15,776 nucleotides of DNA from UBA10649 sp964597445 (GTDB lineage Bacteria; Actinomycetota; Actinomycetes; S36-B12): contig CAZQXO010000046.1 of NCBI GenBank assembly GCA_964597445.1, positions 1 to 15,776 of the forward strand, read 5' to 3'. The position numbers were made by a program, and so were the translations under genes. Numbering within the stretch: the first letter of the stretch is position 1; each line of letters starts with the position of its first letter. The notes below the pieces were generated by a model that had not been told where the DNA came from, ran no database searches, and worked only from the letters and a program-made list of their open reading frames with translations. Shown piece after piece: positions 1-6,760 of this stretch.

Positions 1-1164
1 TCAGCGACCGAGCAGCTTCTTCGCCATGACGATGCGCTGCACCTCGTTGGTGCCCTCGTAGATCTGGGTGATCTTGGCGTCACGCATCATCCGCTCGACC
101 GGCCAGTCCTTGGTGTAGCCGGCACCTCCGAGCGCCTGGACCGCCTCGACCGTGACCTCCATGGCCACGTCCGACGCGAAGGCCTTGGCGGCCGCCCCGA
201 AGAAGGTCAGGTCGGGATCCTCGCGCTCGCTCTTCGCGGCGGCAACGTACATCAGCTGCCGTGCCGCCTCGACCTTCATCGCCATGTCGGCGAGCTTGAA
301 CTGCAGGCCCTGGAAGGACGAGATCGGCTTGCCGAACTGATGACGCTCCTGCGCGTACGACGTCGCCACCTCGAGCGCACCTTGGGCGATGCCCACGGCT
401 TGGGCGCCGATGGTGATGCGCGTGTGGTCCAGCGTGCGCATCGCCGTCTGGAATCCCGTGCCCGGAGCACCGATGATGCGGTCACCCGGGATGCGGCAGT
501 TGTCGAACAGGATCTCTCGCGTGGGCGAGCCATGGATGCCGAGCTTGCGCTCCGGCGCCCCGAGGGAGAACCCCTCGTCGTCCCCGTGCACCACGAACGC
601 CGAGATGCCCTTGGGCCCGGCCTCCGGATCCGTCACGGCCATGACCGTGTAGTAGGACGACACGCCCGCATTCGAGATCCAACTCTTCTGGCCGTTGAGG
701 ATCCAGTCGTCTCCCTTGGCCACGGCGCGCGTCTTCATCGACGCCGCATCGCTTCCGGCCTCCCGCTCCGAGAGGGCGTAGGAGAACATCGCCTCACCGC
801 TCGCCACCTCGGGCAGGTACGTCTTCAGAAGCGTCTCATCGGCCGCGAGCATCAGCGGGAGCGTCCCGAGCTTGTTGACCGCGGGGATCAGCGCGCTGGA
901 CGCGCACGCGCGGGCCACCTCCTCGATGACGAGGCAGGCCGCGAGGGCGTCACCGCCCTCACCCCCGTACTCCTCGGGAATATGGATCGCGTGGAAGCCG
1001 CTGGCGCTCAGGGCTTCGTACACATCCCACGGGAACTCGCCCGTCTCGTCGATCTCCGCTGCCCGCGGCACGATCTTCGCCTCGGCGAGGTCGCGAACGG
1101 CCTCACGGAGAGCCTCGTGCTCCTCTGTCAGGGTGAATTGTTGGAAGTCCTTGTTTCTGGCCAC
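1..1164 (-). CDS. fadE: acyl-CoA dehydrogenase
   Basis: FAD-dependent acyl-CoA dehydrogenase, catalysing alpha,beta-dehydrogenation of an acyl-CoA in fatty-acid or branched-chain breakdown. With the GTG start at 1164 it is 387 residues, the usual family length. The first family signature is visible (SEREAGSD), as is the second (QALGGAGYTKD). Near the C-terminus IYEGTNEVQR holds the glutamate (about residue 370) that acts as catalytic base in most members. An upstream GTG at 1200 would add 12 residues and overlap the divergent ugd gene; I prefer 1164 because a -10-like hexamer lies 7 nt before it. The stop is at the window edge, so the gene is complete. Its place near purE/purK resembles fadE25 of mycobacteria. 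The acyl chain preference cannot be read from the sequence. Confidence 0.93.
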   Translation of the reverse strand: MARNKDFQQFTLTEEHEALREAVRDLAEAKIVPRAAEIDETGEFPWDVYEALSASGFHAIHIPEEYGGEGGDALAACLVIEEVARACASSALIPAVNKLGTLPLMLAADETLLKTYLPEVASGEAMFSYALSEREAGSDAASMKTRAVAKGDDWILNGQKSWISNAGVSSYYTVMAVTDPEAGPKGISAFVVHGDDEGFSLGAPERKLGIHGSPTREILFDNCRIPGDRIIGAPGTGFQTAMRTLDHTRITIGAQAVGIAQGALEVATSYAQERHQFGKPISSFQGLQFKLADMAMKVEAARQLMYVAAAKSEREDPDLTFFGAAAKAFASDVAMEVTVEAVQALGGAGYTKDWPVERMMRDAKITQIYEGTNEVQRIVMAKKLLGR

Positions 1165-1171
1165 GAGGCAA

Positions 1172-1177
1172 AGACTA
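1172..1177 (-). promoter_or_regulatory. candidate leaderless -10 element of fadE
   Basis: On the minus strand TAGTCT (TANNNT) lies 7 nt before the GTG at 1164, and no good ribosome-binding site precedes that codon. In actinobacteria this arrangement marks transcripts that begin at the start codon. It lies back to back with the ugd element, one base apart. No clear -35 is seen. Confidence 0.45.
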
Positions 1178-1178
1178 C

Positions 1179-1184
1179 TAGCCT
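1179..1184 (+). promoter_or_regulatory. candidate leaderless -10 element of ugd
   Basis: TAGCCT lies exactly 6 nt before the ATG at 1191. The GAGG at 1187-1190 touches the ATG with no spacing, so it is unlikely to serve as a ribosome-binding site. Transcription is therefore inferred to start at the A of the start codon. Confidence 0.5.
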
Positions 1185-1190
1185 TCGAGG

Positions 1191-2510
1191 ATGCCGCCAC
1201 GTCTGTCCGTCATCGGCACCGGCTACCTCGGTGCCACCCATGCCGCCTGCATGGCCGAGCTCGGCTTCGAGGTCATCGGACTCGACGTCGACCCGGCGAA
1301 GATCGAGCTCCTGGGGGCGGGCCGGGTGCCCTTCTACGAGCCCGGCCTCGACGAGCTGCTGGAGCGGGCGATCGCCAGCGGGCGCCTGCGATTCACCACC
1401 TCCTGGCAGGAGGTCGGCGAGTTCGCCGACGTCCACTTCATCTGCGTCGGCACTCCCCAGGCGGCAGGCGCCCAGCGCGCCGACATGTCGCAGGTCTTCG
1501 GCTCGGTCACGGCGCTCGCACCCCACCTGCAGCCCGGAGCCCTGGTGGTCGGGAAGTCGACCGTTCCGGTCGGGACCGCCCACGAGCTCGAGCAGCTGCT
1601 CAAGGCTCAGGCCGCCAGCGGCGTCGAGATCGCCTGGAACCCGGAGTTCCTCCGGGAGGGATTCGCCATCCAGGACACCCTCCATCCGGATCGGCTCGTC
1701 GTCGGCGTGCGCTCAGCTCGTGCCGAGGACCTGCTGCGTCAGGTGTACGCCCCGATCATCGATGAGGGCACGCCGTTCCTCGTGACGGACTTCCCCACCG
1801 CCGAGCTCGTCAAGGTCGCCGCCAACTCCTTCCTCGCGACCAAGATCTCCTTCATCAACGCGATGGCGGAGGTGTGCGAGGCGGCTGGCGCCGACGTGAC
1901 GCAGCTCGCCGAGGCCATCGGGTACGACCCCCGCATCGGCAACCGCTTCCTCGCGGCAGGCCTGGGATTCGGCGGCGGGTGCCTGCCCAAGGACATCCGC
2001 GCGTTCATGGCCCGCGCGGGGGAGCTGGGCGCGGACGAGGCCGTCGCGTTCCTGCGCGAGGTCGACCAGATCAACCTGCGCCGCCGCGCGCACACGGTCG
2101 ATCTCGCGCGCGAGGTTCTCGGCGGAGGCTTCCGCGATCGACGCGTCACCGTCCTCGGCGCGACGTTCAAGCCGGACAGTGACGATGTCCGGGACTCCCC
2201 CTCCCTCGATGTCGCGGTCGCCATGAGCAACGCCGGCGCTGACGTCGTCGTGCACGACCCCAAGGGCCTGGCCAACGCGGAGCGCGTGTACCCCCACATG
2301 ACGTATCAGGCCGACCTGCCGACGGCTCTCGCAGGAGCTGAGTTGGTCGTGCTCGGCACGGAGTGGCGCGAGTATCGCGACCTTGACCCGACGACTCTCG
2401 ACGGCATCGTCGCCGGGAAGCACGTGATCGACGCCCGCAACGCCCTCGATCCGGCACGGTGGCGTGCCGCCGGCTGGAGCTACCGCGCCCTGGGCCGTCC
2501 GACGGCCTGA
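1191..2510 (+). CDS. ugd: UDP-glucose 6-dehydrogenase family protein
   Basis: NAD-dependent nucleotide-sugar dehydrogenase, most likely oxidising UDP-glucose to UDP-glucuronate for envelope or exopolysaccharide sugars. It has 439 residues, typical for the family. The N-terminal Rossmann motif is VIGTGYLG (about residues 7-14). KSTVPVGT and the WNPEFLREG stretch form part of the substrate pocket, and GFGGGCLPKD carries the catalytic cysteine at residue 264. A C-terminal UDP-binding domain starts near VTVLGATFKPDSDDVRDSP. The GDP-mannose dehydrogenase subfamily shares these motifs, so the substrate is inferred from the closest match of the motifs. It is divergent from fadE with only 26 bp between start codons, and is followed after 14 bp by a CoA-binding protein gene, probably co-transcribed. 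Confidence 0.93.
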   Translation: MPPRLSVIGTGYLGATHAACMAELGFEVIGLDVDPAKIELLGAGRVPFYEPGLDELLERAIASGRLRFTTSWQEVGEFADVHFICVGTPQAAGAQRADMSQVFGSVTALAPHLQPGALVVGKSTVPVGTAHELEQLLKAQAASGVEIAWNPEFLREGFAIQDTLHPDRLVVGVRSARAEDLLRQVYAPIIDEGTPFLVTDFPTAELVKVAANSFLATKISFINAMAEVCEAAGADVTQLAEAIGYDPRIGNRFLAAGLGFGGGCLPKDIRAFMARAGELGADEAVAFLREVDQINLRRRAHTVDLAREVLGGGFRDRRVTVLGATFKPDSDDVRDSPSLDVAVAMSNAGADVVVHDPKGLANAERVYPHMTYQADLPTALAGAELVVLGTEWREYRDLDPTTLDGIVAGKHVIDARNALDPARWRAAGWSYRALGRPTA

Positions 2511-2524
2511 CCCACGCCCCGCTC

Positions 2525-2929
2525 GTGAACGACCCCGACGACATCCGACGCGTCCTCGTCCTGCCCACCTGGTTCATCGTCGGGCTCGGCGACAATCCCG
2601 CACGGGATGCGTACTGGGTTGCCCGGGCCCTGCAGGAGCACGGACGGCGCATCATCCCCATCCATCCCCGCGCCGAGGTGGTACACGGCGAGCAGGGCTT
2701 TCGGACGATCGCAGAGGCCGCCGCCGCCGTCGGATCACCGGACGTCGTCGACGTCTTCGTGCGGTCCTCGCGCGCCGGGGCATTCGCCGATCAGGCGATC
2801 GCCGCCCACGCCCGGGCCGTCTGGTTCCAGCTGGGTGTCGTCGACGAGGCCGCTGCCGCCCGGGTCGAGGATGCCGGCCTGACCATGATCATGAACCGCT
2901 GCCCCAGGATCGAACTCGACCGCCCCTGA
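2525..2929 (+). CDS. CoA-binding domain protein (YccU-like)
   Basis: Small single-domain protein (134 residues) of the CoA-binding Rossmann family related to YccU and to the N-terminal domain of succinyl-CoA synthetase alpha. Visible family features are IVGLGDNPARDAYWVARALQ (nucleotide-binding loop and first helix), IIPIHP, DVVDVFVRSS, AVWFQLGVV and the end motif MNRCPRIE. Members probably bind CoA or a related nucleotide; a defined reaction is not known. The GTG at 2525 is chosen because homologues begin just before the DDIRRVL helix; a longer frame starting at 2459 would lie inside ugd. No ribosome-binding site is evident, and the ugd stop lies 14 nt upstream, so translation probably depends on ugd. 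Confidence 0.88.
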   Translation: MNDPDDIRRVLVLPTWFIVGLGDNPARDAYWVARALQEHGRRIIPIHPRAEVVHGEQGFRTIAEAAAAVGSPDVVDVFVRSSRAGAFADQAIAAHARAVWFQLGVVDEAAAARVEDAGLTMIMNRCPRIELDRP

Positions 2930-2978
2930 TCACCGCCGGTCGCCCTGCGTCGGCCTTGCTCCCGCAGCGGACGCGTGG

Positions 2979-2996
2979 GCGCCTCCCGGCGGGCGC
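2979..2996. terminator. possible GC-rich hairpin between convergent genes
   Basis: The 71-bp space between the convergent CoA-binding and lipoprotein genes holds an inverted repeat, GCGCC at 2979-2983 and GGCGC at 2992-2996. There is no T-tract on either side. Termination is suggested mainly by its position. Confidence 0.22.
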
Positions 2997-3000
2997 GCTG

Positions 3001-3405
3001 CTACGGGACGATCGCGCAGGCGGCCTGCACGACCGAGGCGATCGCCGACGCGCTCGCATCGGCGTTGAGGCCCTCCAGATCGGTGAGCGCCTGATCGAGC
3101 GCACCGAGCATCTGGTCGGCGCCCACGATCCCGGGTCCCTCGGCCACGGCAGCGGAGAGCCCCTGGGAGGCCTCATCGAGGCTCGCGCGTGCCTCACTGA
3201 CGGTGGCGCCCGGGTCCCACGCTGGCGCTGCCGTCTCGCAGGCCTGCGTCACGGCCTGCGCGGAGTCGACAACGGACTGAGCAGCGTCGATGGCCTGCTG
3301 GGCCTCGGAACATCCCGCGAGGGCGAAGGCCAGGCCGGCAGCGACGCCGGCGCCGATCACGCGGCTCCGACGCGAGGGCGGGGACAGGCGAGGGGTGCGC
3401 TTCAT
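3001..3405 (-). CDS. small lipoprotein of unknown function
   Basis: Predicted secreted lipoprotein, 134 residues. A basic N-terminus (KRTPR, SRRSR) is followed by a hydrophobic segment and the lipobox LAGC, with the lipidated cysteine at residue 32, so the mature part of about 103 residues should be anchored to the outer face of the membrane. The mature part is rich in Ala, Asp and Gln and looks wholly helical; it has two further cysteines (about 56 and 130) that could form a disulfide. I recognise no family. The ATG at 3405 has a good ribosome-binding site (GGGAG at 3411-3415, 5 nt away) and overlaps the inferred stop of the upstream PGPGW gene as ATGA, so the two are translationally coupled. 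It is the last gene of the terC unit. Confidence 0.85.
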   Translation of the reverse strand: MKRTPRLSPPSRRSRVIGAGVAAGLAFALAGCSEAQQAIDAAQSVVDSAQAVTQACETAAPAWDPGATVSEARASLDEASQGLSAAVAEGPGIVGADQMLGALDQALTDLEGLNADASASAIASVVQAACAIVP

Positions 3406-3907
3406 GACGACTCCCGGGAGGTGGTGGGTGCGGACGTGGCGGGTNNNNNNNNNNNNNNNNNNNNNNNNNNNNNNNNNNNNNNNNNNNNNNNNNNNNNNNN
3501 NNNNNNNNNNNNNNNNNNNNNNNNNNNNNNNNNNNNNNNNNNNNGGGTGCGGACGTGGCGGGTCCGGACGTGGGGGGTTCGGACGTGGGGGGTGGCTCGA
3601 TCGCAGCCTCGGCATCCCCCTTCGGACGACGCAGGACGGACTTCGCCGACTCGGACAGGCGCTTGGCATGGCGCCGACCGTGGTGCATCAGGTGCCGGGC
3701 CCAGGCGAACTCCGTGGCCAGGAGGGCGACACCCATGGCGATCACGAGCAGGCCGGGGCCCGGTAGGACGAGCATCACGGCTCCGGCCACGATGAGCGTC
3801 CCGCCCCCCGTCGCAGCCATGAGGACCCGCATCGGCCTGGGCATGGCGCGCCAGGTGGACGCGATCCGTGACCGCCAGCCCGGGACATCGTTCGGCTCAG
3901 GTTCCAT
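3402..3907 (-). CDS. PGPGW-family membrane protein with repeat tail, interrupted by assembly gap
   Basis: Small membrane protein of the PGPGW family (Pfam PGPGW, TIGR02611-like), function unknown. The 121 residues before the gap hold a cytosolic N-terminus, a membrane segment at about 28-48, the PGPG motif at 49-52, a second membrane segment and the TEFAWARHLM motif, then a basic stretch. From about residue 104 a Pro-Thr-Ser tail repeats every five residues (PPTSE, PPTSG, PATSA), coded by a 15-bp tandem repeat that runs into the N run. Beyond the gap the same frame continues as PATSAPTTSRESS and stops with a TGA at 3402-3404 that overlaps the lipoprotein ATG. The printed gap length breaks this frame, so the end is inferred. 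The ATG at 3907 has AGGAGG 6 nt away and overlaps the end of terC by 11 bp. Confidence 0.8.
3426..3589. repeat. 15-bp tandem repeat coding the PGPGW protein tail
   Basis: Units of the form GGGTNCGGACGTGGS on the plus strand occur at 3426-3440, 3545-3559, 3560-3574 and 3575-3589, with a partial unit at 3441-3444 and the N run between. On the minus strand each unit codes P-P/A-T-S-E/G/A. Copies nearest the gap are identical and those further out diverge. The number of hidden copies is unknown. Confidence 0.88.
3445..3544. other. assembly gap of 100 N inside 15-bp repeat
   Basis: A run of exactly 100 N flanked on both sides by the same 15-bp repeat. The left flank ends four bases into a unit and the right flank begins at base one, so an in-phase array would lack 11+15n bases. 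One hundred does not fit, which indicates a placeholder. Protein predictions that read through it are frame-shifted. Confidence 0.97.
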
Positions 3908-4844
3908 CGGTCACCTCCTGCTCCCGCGACTCCTCCCGCCTCGTCGCCCAGAGACTCGCGGCAATCGATACCGCGATGATCGCAATGACGATGCCGAGGC
4001 TCAGGGCCGTCGGAATCTTGAACCAGGCATGGCTGACGATCATCTTGATGCCCACCCACACCAGCACGATCGACAAGCCGGCCTTGAGGTAGACGAACCG
4101 GTGCATCAGGTCCGCGAGCAGGAAGTACATGGCGCGCAGGCCCAGGATGGCGAACGCGTTGCTCGCGAACACGAGGAACGGCTCCTGGGTGACCGCGAAG
4201 ATGGCCGGGATGGAGTCGACGGCGAAGATGATGTCGGTCACCTCGACCACCACGACGACAGCCAGGAGCGGAGTCGCCATCAGCACGCCATTGCGCCGGG
4301 TGAGGAACTTCTGGCCCTCGTACTCGTCCGTGGTCGGGATGATGCGCCGGAAGAGGCGCAGGGTCACCGACTTGCCCGGATCGATGTGCTCGTTGCGCTG
4401 ACGGAGCATCTTGATGCCCGTGAGGATCAGGAACGCGCCGAAGATGTAGAGGATCCAGGCGAAGCTCGCGATGAGCCACGATCCTGCGGCGATGAAGATC
4501 GCGCGGAAGATCAGCGCTCCCACGACTCCGTAGAAGAGCACACGGTGCTGGTACTGCCGCGGTACAGCGAAGTAGCTGAAGATCACGGCCCAGACGAAGA
4601 CGTTGTCGACTGCGAGCGACTTCTCGATGACGTACCCCGCGAAGTACTGGAGACCGAACTCCGAGCCGTACGCGGACCAGATGACACCACCGACCGCCAG
4701 TCCGATGGCGACCCAGATGGCGGACCAGATGGCGGCCTCGCGCACCCCGATGACATGGGCATCGCGGTGCAGGAAGAGGTCGACAAGCAGCATGGCGATG
4801 ATGCCTGCGATCAGCAGGAGCCAGATGCTCAGGGGGACGTCCAT
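3897..4844 (-). CDS. terC: TerC/Alx family integral membrane protein, probable Mn2+ exporter
   Basis: Integral membrane protein of the TerC family, 315 residues with about eight to nine hydrophobic segments. The two family hallmarks are both present: KSLAVDNVFVWAVIFSYF in the N-terminal half and EVTDIIFAVDSIPAI in the C-terminal half, with acidic residues thought to bind the metal, followed by FASNAFAILGLRAMYFLL. The central soluble loop is basic and charged. Family members were first linked to tellurite resistance; Alx-type members are now connected to manganese export. The riboswitch directly upstream strongly favours the manganese role here. The ATG at 4844 has AGGAG a few bases upstream. 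The 3' end overlaps the PGPGW gene by 11 bp, making it the first gene of a three-gene unit. Confidence 0.93.
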   Translation of the reverse strand: MDVPLSIWLLLIAGIIAMLLVDLFLHRDAHVIGVREAAIWSAIWVAIGLAVGGVIWSAYGSEFGLQYFAGYVIEKSLAVDNVFVWAVIFSYFAVPRQYQHRVLFYGVVGALIFRAIFIAAGSWLIASFAWILYIFGAFLILTGIKMLRQRNEHIDPGKSVTLRLFRRIIPTTDEYEGQKFLTRRNGVLMATPLLAVVVVVEVTDIIFAVDSIPAIFAVTQEPFLVFASNAFAILGLRAMYFLLADLMHRFVYLKAGLSIVLVWVGIKMIVSHAWFKIPTALSLGIVIAIIAVSIAASLWATRREESREQEVTDGT

Positions 4845-4879
4845 GATTCTCCTCGTGGCATGCGGGACAACCGCGTGTC

Positions 4880-4977
4880 ACAAGGTCTCTCGCCGCCGGC
4901 TCAGGCCGACCTGATCACCCGGAAGCCGATGGCGACTTCGTATTGACGAACGATCAGCGAAGGGATACTCCCCTTGT
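4880..4977 (-). promoter_or_regulatory. yybP-ykoY (Mn2+) riboswitch upstream of terC
   Basis: Recognised by eye on the minus strand. The outer helix pairs ACAAGG (4977-4972) with CCTTGT (4885-4880). Immediately inside is the highly conserved loop AAGGGGAGTA (4975-4966), then a CGTCAATACGA element about 20 nt further, matching the second conserved loop. The 3' part can form CGGC/GCCG and a TCAGG-TCGG-CCTGA hairpin. This class binds Mn2+ and turns on exporters, commonly TerC/Alx-type genes. It ends 35 nt before the terC ATG. A small hairpin (GCGG/CCGC, 4862-4874) lies between it and the ribosome-binding site, so control may be on translation; I see no intrinsic terminator. Confidence 0.87.
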
Positions 4978-5034
4978 ACGGGAGGAGGATGCCACACGCC
5001 GCAGCGCCGCGCACATCCGGCACCCCCGGGTTCC

Positions 5035-5526
5035 TCAGCGGCCGAGGTTCGCGTTCTTCGCCTTGGCCTCGGCATTGAGATCCGCCTGATAGGTCTCCAT
5101 GGCCCTCATCAGGTCAGGGTCCGCACACGCCAGGATCCGCACCGCCAGCAGGGCCGCGTTGCGGGCATTGCCGATCGCGACGGTCGCCACGGGCACGCCG
5201 GCAGGCATCTGGACGATGGACAGCAGCGAATCCATCCCATCGAGGGTCGACAGGGGAACAGGAACCCCGATGACGGGCAGAGGCGTCAGGGAGGCGAGCA
5301 TGCCCGGGAGGTGAGCGGCCCCACCCGCTCCTGCGATGACCACCTTGAAGCCGGATGAGGCCGCGCTGGCGCCGAACTCCATCATCTCCCTCGGCATGCG
5401 ATGAGCCGAGAGCACCATCGCCTCGTGCGGCACGCCGAAGTCCTCGAGCACGACAGCGGCAGCCTCCATGACGGGCCAGTCCGAGTCGCTGCCCATGCAG
5501 ATGGCCACCGCCGGTCGTTCACTCAT
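5035..5526 (-). CDS. purE: N5-carboxyaminoimidazole ribonucleotide mutase
   Basis: PurE class I, 163 residues. It moves the carboxylate of N5-CAIR to give CAIR in de novo purine synthesis, acting on the product of PurK. Visible motifs are MGSDSDWPVM (11-20), SAHR with the catalytic histidine at residue 42, AGAGGAAHLPGM, and the C-terminal QMPAGVPVATVAIGNARNAALLA. The ATG at 5526 is preferred over an open frame reaching 5565, because it has GGGAG 6 nt upstream (5533-5537) and overlaps the purK stop by 8 bp, the pattern expected of coupled purK-purE. The 190 bp after its stop hold the terC riboswitch. Confidence 0.96.
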   Translation of the reverse strand: MSERPAVAICMGSDSDWPVMEAAAVVLEDFGVPHEAMVLSAHRMPREMMEFGASAASSGFKVVIAGAGGAAHLPGMLASLTPLPVIGVPVPLSTLDGMDSLLSIVQMPAGVPVATVAIGNARNAALLAVRILACADPDLMRAMETYQADLNAEAKAKNANLGR

Positions 5527-6673
5527 CGATGACTCCCGAGAAGTAGTGCGCCGCATGCCGAGCACGGGCGAGCAGATCGTCGAGGTCGCTGCCGACCGCG
5601 GTCACGTGACCGACCTTACGGCCCGGGCGGACCTGCTTGCCGTAGAGATGCACCTTCAGCGCCGGGTCCCGCGCGAGCACATGCCGGTAGGCGGAGTAGA
5701 GATCGGGGACGTCACCTCCGAGGATGTTCACCATCACGGCATAGGGCGCGACAGCCTCAGGCGACCCGAGCGGGAGATCCAGCACCGCCCGCAGGTGGTT
5801 CTCGAACTGGCTCGTCCGGGCGCCCTCGATGGTCCAGTGGCCGGAATTGTGCGGCCGCATCGCGAGCTCATTCACGTACAGATCGACGCCATCGTCGAAG
5901 AGCTCCACCGCGAGCATGCCCGTGACGTGGAGGTCACGGGCCACCCGGAGGGCGAGCTCCTGCGCCTGCACGGCACGCTCGGCTTCGAGACCGGGGGCGG
6001 GGGCCACCACCTCGGCGCAGATTCCGTCCTGCTGGACCGTGCGCGCGACCGGGTACGCCACCGCCTGGCCGTGGGGCGAGCGCGCCACCTGGGCCGACAG
6101 CTCCTGCACGAAGGCGATGTGCTCCTCGGCGAGCCACTGCGCCCCGGCCGGCAGCGGGATGGCGAGGACCTCGGCAGCGTGGGCCGCATCCCGCACGACC
6201 CAGACCCCTCGCCCGTCGTAGCCCCCTCGAGAGGTCTTCAGCACGAGCGGCCAGCCGACCTGCTCGGCGAAGTCCACGACATGATCCGCGGCCTGCACCA
6301 CCTGCCAGCGCGGGCAGGGGATCCCGATGTCGGTCAGTGCCTGCCGCATGTGGATCTTGTCCTGAGCGTGGAACAGGGCGGAGGGTCCCGGTCGGACGGC
6401 GATGCCCAGCGCCTCGAGCTGCTCGAGATGTGCCGGAGGCACATGCTCGTGGTCGAACGTCACGACCGCGCATCCGGTCGCGAATCGTCGCAGAGCGTCC
6501 ATGTCGTCATGGCGCCCCAGCACGACATCGTGGATGACCTGAGCGGCCGACTCGTCGGGCGTCGCCGCGAGAACGCGCAGGTCGATCCCGAGCGCCGCGG
6601 CGGGAGCCGCCGTCATCCGAGCGAGCTGGCCGCCGCCGACGATGCCGACCCGCGGAGCCCCATCTGGATGCAC
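5519..6673 (-). CDS. purK: N5-carboxyaminoimidazole ribonucleotide synthase
   Basis: ATP-grasp enzyme of purine synthesis, 384 residues, making N5-CAIR from AIR, ATP and bicarbonate for PurE. The N-terminal motif VGIVGGGQLARM (9-20) begins the pre-ATP-grasp domain; TFDHEHV, KTSRGGYDGRG (ATP-grasp loop) and NELAMRPHNSGHWTIEG (metal and product-binding segment) follow in order. The start is a GTG at 6673, which puts the Rossmann motif at the normal distance from the N-terminus. There is no good ribosome-binding site, but a TANNNT hexamer lies 6 nt upstream, suggesting a leaderless message. The 87-bp space to the PH-domain gene has no other visible feature. Confidence 0.95.
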   Translation of the reverse strand: MHPDGAPRVGIVGGGQLARMTAAPAAALGIDLRVLAATPDESAAQVIHDVVLGRHDDMDALRRFATGCAVVTFDHEHVPPAHLEQLEALGIAVRPGPSALFHAQDKIHMRQALTDIGIPCPRWQVVQAADHVVDFAEQVGWPLVLKTSRGGYDGRGVWVVRDAAHAAEVLAIPLPAGAQWLAEEHIAFVQELSAQVARSPHGQAVAYPVARTVQQDGICAEVVAPAPGLEAERAVQAQELALRVARDLHVTGMLAVELFDDGVDLYVNELAMRPHNSGHWTIEGARTSQFENHLRAVLDLPLGSPEAVAPYAVMVNILGGDVPDLYSAYRHVLARDPALKVHLYGKQVRPGRKVGHVTAVGSDLDDLLARARHAAHYFSGVIDE

Positions 6674-6679
6674 AGGGGA

Positions 6680-6685
6680 AACCTA
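6680..6685 (-). promoter_or_regulatory. candidate leaderless -10 element of purK
   Basis: Minus-strand TAGGTT lies exactly 6 nt before the GTG start of purK at 6673. A purine-rich GAGG is too far away to be a convincing ribosome-binding site. This gives the purKE pair its own promoter, separate from the upstream birA pair. Confidence 0.45.
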
Positions 6686-6760
6686 CCTCGCGTGCTCCTG
6701 CCCTCGTGGCCGTGCCGGACGATGAGGCGCCGCGGGGGCGGCCAGCGGACGAGGTGCGGA

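Noticed and set aside
1165..1200. N-terminal extension of fadE from the GTG at 1200
   Set aside because: It would overlap ugd, add 12 residues unlike the family and place the start upstream of the -10-like motif.
3194..3544. Arg/Pro-rich C-terminus of the PGPGW protein read beyond the N run
   Set aside because: It exists only if the gap is exactly 100 bases and runs out of frame over the lipoprotein gene; the repeat phase contradicts it.
4987..5018. Hairpin GGATG/CATCC after purE as a terminator
   Set aside because: The interior pairs poorly and no T-tract follows; I could not support it as a terminator.
5527..5565. N-terminal extension of purE from 5565
   Set aside because: It lies in purK and lacks similarity to PurE; the ATG at 5526 has a proper ribosome-binding site.
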